From: Massilia phosphatilytica
GTDB lineage: Bacteria; Pseudomonadota; Gammaproteobacteria; Burkholderiales; Burkholderiaceae_D
Assembly: GCF_002968015.1 (NCBI RefSeq)
Contig: NZ_PUIP01000003.1
Location: 310,001-374,000, forward strand
Length of the DNA: 64,000 nucleotides
Reading direction: 5' to 3'
Made by a program: the position numbers and the translations under genes
The notes under the pieces: generated by a model
What the model was told of the DNA's origin: nothing
Databases searched by the model: none
The model's input: only the letters and a program-made list of their open reading frames with translations
In this document: piece after piece, positions 58,394 through 64,000 of the stretch
How the letters are laid out: each line of letters begins with the position of its first letter
Numbering within the stretch: the stretch's first letter is position 1

Positions 58394-61300
58394 TCACGGG
58401 CTGCCGTGGCTCCGTTTCGCTTCGAATTCGGCAAACGCCTCGCGCACCGCCTCGTCCAGTTCCGTGTCGATCCAGGGTTTCGTCAGGAACTTGAAGATCG
58501 CGCCGCGGTTGACGGCATCCGTGACCGACTGCAGGTCCGTGTACCCCGACAGCACCATGCGCACCGCGAGCGGATACATCTGCTTCACGCGCGCGAGGAA
58601 TTCGGTGCCGCTCATCCCCCGCATGCGTTGGTCGCACACGATGACCCCCACCTCGGTCGTCGCGAGGATCTCGAACGCCTCGCGCGCGCTGCTCGCCACC
58701 AGCACCCGGTAGCCGCTCTGGCGCATGGCGCGCCGGATCGCCGCCAGCAGGTTGACCTCGTCGTCCACGTACAGCATGGTGCGGTGGTAGGGCTGCGGCT
58801 GCAGCTTGTCCAGCGTGAGCGCCTTCTCCTCGCGCAGCATGCGCCCGCAATCGTCCGGCGAGGCGGGCCGCCCGAACAGATAGCCCTGCACCTCGTCGCA
58901 CCCGTTCTGCGCGAGCAGCGCCAGCTGCCCTTCCGTCTCCACGCCTTCCGCGATCACGTCCAGCCGCAGGCCGTGCCCCATCGCGATCACGGCGCGCGCG
59001 ATCGCCAGGTCGTCCGGATCGGACGTCAGGTCGTGCACGAACGACTGGTCGAGCTTCAGGCGGTCGACGGGGAAGCGCTTCAGGTAGTTCAGGTTCGAAT
59101 AGCCCGTGCCGAAATCGTCGATGGCCAGGCGCACGCCCATCTCCTTCAGCTTGCACAGGATGTCGACGGTCTTCTGCGGGTCTTCCATCGACGCGCTCTC
59201 CGTCAGCTCCAGTTCGAGCAGCTTCGGCTCCAGCCCCGTCTCGGCGAGGATCTTCTCGACCGTGTCCACGATCCGTTCCGAGAACTGGCGCGCCGACAGG
59301 TTCACCGACACCGGCACGGCGCGCAGGCCCTCGCGCTGCCACGCCACCGACTGTTCGCAGGCCAGCCGCAGTACCCGCTCGCCGATGGGCAGGACCATGC
59401 CCGTCTCTTCCGCCAGGCCGATGAAGCGGCCGGGCGGGATCAGGCCCAGTTCCGGATGCTGCCAGCGCAGCAGCGCCTCGAAGCCGATGAGCTGGCCCGT
59501 GGCGAGGCTCGCCTGCGGCTGGTAGTACACGATCAGCTCGTCGCGTTCGAGCGCGCGCCTGAGCGCGTTCTCGAAGCGGAAGCGCTCGTACACGCCGTCG
59601 TTGAGCTCGGGGCGGTAGAACGCGTAGCGCTCGTCCTTGCTGGCCAGGGCGCGCTGCAGCGCCGCCTCGGCGTCCTGCGTGAGGCCGTCGTAGTCGTCGG
59701 CATCGTTCGGGAACAGCGCGATGCCGATGCACGGGTCCAGATGGACGTCCTCGTCGCCGTGGGGAAACGCCTGGTCCATCCGCTCCAGCACCTGGCGCGC
59801 CAGCGCGGCCAGTTCCGCCTCGTTCGCGCGCAGCGCGGCGAGCGTGAACGTGCGCTCGCCCGTGCGCGCGACCGTGAGGTCGGCGTCCTGCAGTTCGCCG
59901 AGGCGGCTCGCGGCCTGGCGCAGCAGCGCCTGTTCGGCTTCCAGCCCGACGCTGGCCCGGATCACCTGCAGGCGCGTCAGGCGCAGCAGCATGTAGCCGA
60001 GCAGCGGCTTGCCGTCGATGACGCGGGCCTGCATCTGGCGCACGCGGTCGCGCAGCAGCACGTCGTTCGGCAGGCCCGTCTCGCGGTCGAAATTCGAGAG
60101 GTAGCGCAGGCTTTCTTCCGCGCGGCGCAGCTCCGTCACGTCCATCCCCGCGGTGACGATGTACTGCACGCTGCCGTCGGCGCGGCGCAGCATCGTCGAC
60201 GACCAGATCACGGAGCGGACCGTCCCGTCGCGCGCGACCCATTCGCCGCTCTGCTGCACGGGCACCGTCCCCGCCGGCGACGCATTGAATTCCACGGGCG
60301 CGTTGTCGGCGCGGCGGAACAGGTCGCGGAACGGCCGTCCCAGCACCTCTTCGGCACGCCAGCCCGACGTCTGCTCGCAGGCCGGGTTGAACAGCCGGAT
60401 GCTGCCGTCGCCGTCGACCACGCAGACGAGCGCCCCGGACAGGTTCACGACGGCCGACAGCAGCGCGCGTTCCGATTCCAGCGCCGCCGTGCGCTCGTCC
60501 ACCAGGCGCTCCATGTTGCCGTACAGGTGCGCGCGCTCGACGGCGACGGCGATCTGGCTGCCGACCGTCTCGAGCACCTGCCGGTCGTCCTCCGCCAGCG
60601 GGCCCTCGCCGACGTTCAGGCACATCAGGCCGCGGCTGCGCGTGCCGGTCGACAGGGGGATCCGCAGGCTCGGGAAGCCGCGGCACGTGGAGCGCATCAC
60701 GGCCGCCGGCTGGGGACCGGCCGGCAGCGCGCAGGTGCAGGGCGCCACGACCGCGCCGGTGCCGTCGCGCGCGACCGCGAACGTGGGCCGGCCCTCGTGG
60801 TCGTGCAGGCGGATCGTCGCGCCGGTGACGCCCGGCAGGTCCAGCACCCGGTCGAGCGCACGCTCGGCCACGTCCTGCTCCGACAGCACGGGATTGATCG
60901 CTTCCGCGACCCGGTACAACCCTTCCAGCGACTGGTACGAATGGGCGATGCGCTCCTGCTGGGCGCGCAACTGCTCCGTCATGTGGATCGCTTCCTCGTA
61001 CGTGGAGATGAGAAGGTCGAAGATCTGCTGGCGCTCCGCCGTGATGAAATGGGTCTGCCCGCCCAGGTTGATCTTCATCCCCAGCTGTACCCGCTCGTTG
61101 GACCGCAGCGCGCGGTTGGCGAGGATGAAGCGGATGCGCCCGAGCAGGTACTCCGCCTCGAACGGCTTGCGGATGAAGTTGTCGGCGCCGCAGTCGAGGC
61201 CCTTGATCACGTCGTACAGGCTGGAGAGGGACGTGAGCAGGATCACCGGCACGTCGAGCAGGCGTGCGTCCTGCTTGATCGCCCGGCACATCTCGAAGCC

Positions 61301-61528
61301 GTCCATGCGCGGCATGTTGATGTCGGTGACGATGAGCGTCGGCGGTCGTTGTCGGGCCGCCTCCAGGCCCGCGCGGCCGTCGGAGGCGATGCGCACCCGG
61401 TAGCCCGCGGTCTCCAGCAGTTGCGCCAGCTGCCGGGCCTGGGTGGTGCTGTCCTCTACCACCAGGATCTCGATGCCGTGGGTATCCACGGTGTCGCGTT
61501 CGACGACGTTGTCGGGAGACGTGCTCAT
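58394..61528 (-). CDS. REC-GAF-PAS-GGDEF-EAL-REC signalling protein (c-di-GMP phosphodiesterase)
   Basis: A 1044-residue cytoplasmic protein. REC1 (about 18-135, phospho-acceptor D69), GAF (about 205-335), PAS (about 355-470), GGDEF (480-640) whose active site reads GERTF at 557-561 and is surely inactive, EAL (655-890) with all key residues (EAL 684-686, N743, E777, DD 804-805, K825, E861), and a C-terminal REC2 (about 916-1035, D966) of the RpfG-like kind. It should hydrolyse c-di-GMP under control of phosphorylation at either end. It overlaps cheB by ATGA, so CheA is a likely phosphodonor. Confidence 0.9.
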   Translation of the reverse strand: MSTSPDNVVERDTVDTHGIEILVVEDSTTQARQLAQLLETAGYRVRIASDGRAGLEAARQRPPTLIVTDINMPRMDGFEMCRAIKQDARLLDVPVILLTSLSSLYDVIKGLDCGADNFIRKPFEAEYLLGRIRFILANRALRSNERVQLGMKINLGGQTHFITAERQQIFDLLISTYEEAIHMTEQLRAQQERIAHSYQSLEGLYRVAEAINPVLSEQDVAERALDRVLDLPGVTGATIRLHDHEGRPTFAVARDGTGAVVAPCTCALPAGPQPAAVMRSTCRGFPSLRIPLSTGTRSRGLMCLNVGEGPLAEDDRQVLETVGSQIAVAVERAHLYGNMERLVDERTAALESERALLSAVVNLSGALVCVVDGDGSIRLFNPACEQTSGWRAEEVLGRPFRDLFRRADNAPVEFNASPAGTVPVQQSGEWVARDGTVRSVIWSSTMLRRADGSVQYIVTAGMDVTELRRAEESLRYLSNFDRETGLPNDVLLRDRVRQMQARVIDGKPLLGYMLLRLTRLQVIRASVGLEAEQALLRQAASRLGELQDADLTVARTGERTFTLAALRANEAELAALARQVLERMDQAFPHGDEDVHLDPCIGIALFPNDADDYDGLTQDAEAALQRALASKDERYAFYRPELNDGVYERFRFENALRRALERDELIVYYQPQASLATGQLIGFEALLRWQHPELGLIPPGRFIGLAEETGMVLPIGERVLRLACEQSVAWQREGLRAVPVSVNLSARQFSERIVDTVEKILAETGLEPKLLELELTESASMEDPQKTVDILCKLKEMGVRLAIDDFGTGYSNLNYLKRFPVDRLKLDQSFVHDLTSDPDDLAIARAVIAMGHGLRLDVIAEGVETEGQLALLAQNGCDEVQGYLFGRPASPDDCGRMLREEKALTLDKLQPQPYHRTMLYVDDEVNLLAAIRRAMRQSGYRVLVASSAREAFEILATTEVGVIVCDQRMRGMSGTEFLARVKQMYPLAVRMVLSGYTDLQSVTDAVNRGAIFKFLTKPWIDTELDEAVREAFAEFEAKRSHGSP

Positions 61529-62583
61529 GGAAGATCCCCAAGGGTTGGAAAGACGGAGGACGGAAACGGCTCGGCCGGCAACCGCGCCAGCACCTTGCCG
61601 ATTTCGGCGGGCTCGAGCACCAGCATCACGGCGTCCAGCCGCAATGCCTCGCCCGGCATGCCGTACACGACGGCGCTCGCGCGGTCCTGCGCGATCGTCA
61701 GCGCGCCGTGTTCGCGCAACAGCTTCATTTCGACCGCGCCGTCCTTGCCCATGCCGGTCAGGAGGACGGCCGCGGTGGCGGCCCGCAATTCGGGATCGAT
61801 GGCGCGGAACAGGTACGACACGGACGGGCACATGCCGTGTTCCGGCGGCGCCAGCACGAGCCGGCCGACGAGCCCCGGGCCCAGCGTCGCCTGCCACCCT
61901 TCCGGGACGAGGCAGGCGCGCCCGCCCACCAGCGGCGCGCCGTCCTTCAGCACCTCCACCGGGTAGCCGCTGGCCTCGGCCAGCCAGGTCGCCAGGCCGT
62001 CCATGAAGCCGGGCGCGAGGTGCTGCACGATCACGACCGGCAGCGGATAGTCGCGCGGCAGTTCGGCCAGGATGTCGCGCAGCACGGTCGGTCCGCCCGT
62101 CGACGCGCCGATGACGACGAGGCGCCGCGGCGCGCCCTGCAGCGGCCGCGCGGCGCGGCGCGCATCGCTCCAGCGCCGCACGACGCGCACCTCGGCCATC
62201 GCCTTCACCGTGCGCACGAGGTCGCGCGCGCTGTCCGCATGCGCGGGATTGCCAATGCCGAGCGGACGCCGCACGAGCACCAGCGCGCCCGCCTCGATCG
62301 AGCGGAAGCTGGCGTCGACCTCGGCCCGGTCGTCGCTGCCGCTGACGACGACGATGCGCGTGGGGCATTCCCGCATGATGCGGCGGATGGCTTCGAAGCC
62401 ATCCATGCGCGGCATGTGCAGGTCCATCGTGATCACGTCGGGCCGCAGTTCGCGCGCGAGTTTCAGGGCTTCCTCGCCGTCCGCTGCACAGCCCACCACC
62501 GCCAGGCCCGGGGCCGTGCCGAGGATGTGCATCAGCAGCGCGCGCACCGAATTCGAATCGTCGACCACCAGTACCCGGATCAT
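61525..62583 (-). CDS. cheB: Chemotaxis protein-glutamate methylesterase CheB
   Basis: A 352-residue CheB. The receiver domain has D54 (ITMDLHMP); the esterase domain has the triad S161 (GASTGGP), H188 (VQHLAPGF) and D281 (TGMGKDG). It demethylates or deamidates chemoreceptors when phosphorylated by CheA. It overlaps the genes on both sides by ATGA. No cheR, cheW or receptor gene is in the window; they may lie upstream of the truncated cheA. Confidence 0.93.
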   Translation of the reverse strand: MIRVLVVDDSNSVRALLMHILGTAPGLAVVGCAADGEEALKLARELRPDVITMDLHMPRMDGFEAIRRIMRECPTRIVVVSGSDDRAEVDASFRSIEAGALVLVRRPLGIGNPAHADSARDLVRTVKAMAEVRVVRRWSDARRAARPLQGAPRRLVVIGASTGGPTVLRDILAELPRDYPLPVVIVQHLAPGFMDGLATWLAEASGYPVEVLKDGAPLVGGRACLVPEGWQATLGPGLVGRLVLAPPEHGMCPSVSYLFRAIDPELRAATAAVLLTGMGKDGAVEMKLLREHGALTIAQDRASAVVYGMPGEALRLDAVMLVLEPAEIGKVLARLPAEPFPSSVFPTLGDLP

Positions 62584-64000
62584 GATCCCTCCATCCCCGC
62601 CACGCGGCGCACGGTCGCCAGCAGGCGGTCCTGATCAAAGCTGCCCTTCGTGAAATACGCGTCCGCACCGGCCCGCAGCCCGGCCTCGCGCTGCTCGGGC
62701 GTCTGCAGCGACGTCACCAGGATCACGGGCAGCTCGGCGGTGGCCGGCGTCGCCCGGATGCTGGCGGTGAGCGCCAGGCCGTCCAGGTTGGGCATTTCGA
62801 CATCGCTCACCACCACGTCGTAGCGCCCCGTGCGCAGCCGGGATTGCGCGTCGAGGCCGTCCACGGCCGTGTCCACGGCGTAGCCGGCGCCTTCCAGGAT
62901 GTGCTTGAGCAGGAGACGCGACGTGACGGAGTCCTCGACGACGAGTACCCGCCTGGGACCGGCGGCCGGCACCGGCGCGGCCGGCGCGCTGCCGTTGCCC
63001 GCGAGGCCGCTGCCGGCAACATCGTCCAGCGCGATCACGGGCGCGAGCGTGCCGTCGCCGAGCTGCGCCGCCCCGCTGAACCAGCGCACGCGGCGCAGCA
63101 GCGGCCCCAGGGGCTTGGGCAACAGGTCCTGCTCGGCGACGATGGCGTCGACCAGCATGCCGAACGCCTGGCCGCCCGCCTGCGCGACGATAACCACGCC
63201 CTGTTCGCCGTCGTCGCCGGGCCGCGTCGTCCCGAACAGCGCGGCGAGGCGCACGAGCGGCAGCACGCGCCCTCCCACCAGCACGGTCTCGCGGCCCTCG
63301 ACGGTACGGACGGCCGCGTGCGCCGCGCTGCGCACGGCCTCCAGGCCGGAGAGCGGCAGCGCGTAGCGGCTGCCTGCGACGTCCACGACCAGCGCGCGCT
63401 GGCTCGCCACGCCCACCGGCAGCAGCAATTCGAACGACGCGCCGGCCCCCGGCACGGTGCCGACGATCAGCTGGCCGCCGCTGGCCGCCACCTTGTCCGC
63501 CACGATGGCCAGGCCCACGCCGCGCCCGGACACCGGGGTGACCTCGGTCCGGGTCGACACGCCGGCGCGCAGCGCGAGCTGCAGGCGCTGCTGCTCGCTC
63601 ATCTGCGCGAGTTCCGCGGCGTCCACGCCGGCGCGGCGCGCGAGCGCGTCCGTGTCGATGCCCGCGCCGTCGTCGCGCACGCGCACGCACACCATGCGCG
63701 CGTCGCGCTGCGTCACCTCGATCGCGAGCCGGCCGGCCGGATCCTTGCCCGCCTGCGTGCGCTGCGCAGGGGTCTCGATGCCGTGGTCGACGGCGTTGGT
63801 AACGAGGTGGATCAGTGCCTCGCGCACGACGCCCAGCACGCGCCGGTCGAGGTCCACGTCCGCGCCCTGCGTCTCGAGCCACACCTGCTTGCCGCGGCCG
63901 CGCGCCAGGTTGCGCACGAGCGCGGGCAATTCGCCGAACGCGGCGGCGGCCGGCACCAGCGCCGTTTCCAGCACGGACTCGAACAGGCGGGCCCGCACGC
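62580..64000 (-). CDS. cheA: CheA-type hybrid histidine kinase (5' part outside window)
   Basis: About 473 C-terminal residues; the frame runs off the right edge. Visible are the CheA HATPase with N box HLVTNAVDHGIE, G1 RDDGAGID and G2 SGRGVGLAIVADKV, a CheW-like domain (about 195-330, RYALPLSGLEAVRSA) and a fused REC domain (about 350-470, DVVVSDVEMP). Such CheA-REC hybrids belong to alternative chemosensory systems (Wsp/Frz-like) that steer outputs other than the flagellum. The Hpt domains lie outside the window. Overlaps cheB by ATGA. Confidence 0.92.
   Translation of the reverse strand, partial: VRARLFESVLETALVPAAAAFGELPALVRNLARGRGKQVWLETQGADVDLDRRVLGVVREALIHLVTNAVDHGIETPAQRTQAGKDPAGRLAIEVTQRDARMVCVRVRDDGAGIDTDALARRAGVDAAELAQMSEQQRLQLALRAGVSTRTEVTPVSGRGVGLAIVADKVAASGGQLIVGTVPGAGASFELLLPVGVASQRALVVDVAGSRYALPLSGLEAVRSAAHAAVRTVEGRETVLVGGRVLPLVRLAALFGTTRPGDDGEQGVVIVAQAGGQAFGMLVDAIVAEQDLLPKPLGPLLRRVRWFSGAAQLGDGTLAPVIALDDVAGSGLAGNGSAPAAPVPAAGPRRVLVVEDSVTSRLLLKHILEGAGYAVDTAVDGLDAQSRLRTGRYDVVVSDVEMPNLDGLALTASIRATPATAELPVILVTSLQTPEQREAGLRAGADAYFTKGSFDQDRLLATVRRVAGMEGS

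Noticed and set aside
58319..61966. 1215-residue open frame on the plus strand
   Set aside because: Antisense shadow of the EAL-domain gene; composition Arg/His/Gln/Val-rich, no recognisable domain or ribosome site.
1..64000. tRNA, rRNA, insertion sequences, prophage, attachment sites
   Set aside because: I looked in all intergenic gaps for tRNA-like cloverleafs, terminal repeats and transposase or integrase motifs and saw none; a covariance-model search would be more sensitive.

Overview
This is a GC-rich (roughly two thirds G+C by eye), densely coded chromosomal window from a Gram-negative bacterium. A PEP-CTERM/sigma-54 locus, a hopanoid (hpn) cluster with dxs and ispH, a type IV pilus minor-pilin operon and polysaccharide-degradation genes together suggest a betaproteobacterium of the Burkholderiales, most like Massilia and relatives (Oxalobacteraceae). 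This placement is inferred from gene content, not from a marker gene. I saw no rRNA, tRNA, CRISPR array, insertion sequence or phage.

Layout. 1-1647: 3' part of a TPR protein with a dead peptidase-like region. 1654-4530: LysR regulator, divergent from a degenerate HAD-like protein and an NDH-2-type flavoprotein. 4545-9041: SDR, LysR regulator, glucarate dehydratase and a GH28 pectin hydrolase (sugar-acid/pectin use). 9119-10985: small His-rich membrane protein, tandem universal stress protein and hemerythrin-like protein; the last two each carry an FNR/Anr-type box. 11199-12389: PEP-CTERM surface protein with a textbook sigma-54 promoter. 12436-14912: secreted beta-propeller, secreted creatininase-family protein and a small disordered protein. 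15016-18923: NHL-repeat lipoprotein, cation/proton antiporter, KfrA-like DNA-binding protein. 18991-23873: small protein plus FetAB-like ABC exporter, methyltransferase/MmyB-type regulator pair, diiron ferritin-like protein and a lower-GC orphan.

23949-41180 is a large hopanoid locus in four transcription blocks: hpnA (leftward); ispH-hpnH-hpnI-hpnJ-hpnK-hpnL (rightward); hpnM (leftward) back to back with hpnN-mlaA (rightward); and dxs-hpnD-shc-hpnG (leftward). Together these supply isoprenoid precursor (Dxs, IspH), presqualene diphosphate (HpnD), cyclisation to hopene (Shc), C35 side-chain addition and trimming (HpnH, HpnG), head-group building (HpnI, HpnK, HpnJ) and lipid movement (HpnL, HpnM, HpnN, MlaA). 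HpnC, HpnE and HpnO are not in the window.

41318-46021: an ADH-MFS-LysR operon, a membrane protein divergent from a MarR-type regulator, and a cupin of the manganese hydroxynitrile-lyase type. 46111-53171: pilE-fimT-pilV-pilW-pilX-pilY1, a tightly overlapping leftward minor-pilin operon. 53374-58279: MgtC-family protein, PAS histidine kinase preceded by a perfect 24-bp palindrome, SnoaL-like protein and a GH2 glycosidase. 58394-64000: a chemosensory operon (CheA hybrid, truncated by the window edge; CheB; and a REC-GAF-PAS-GGDEF-EAL-REC protein) whose output is probably c-di-GMP breakdown.
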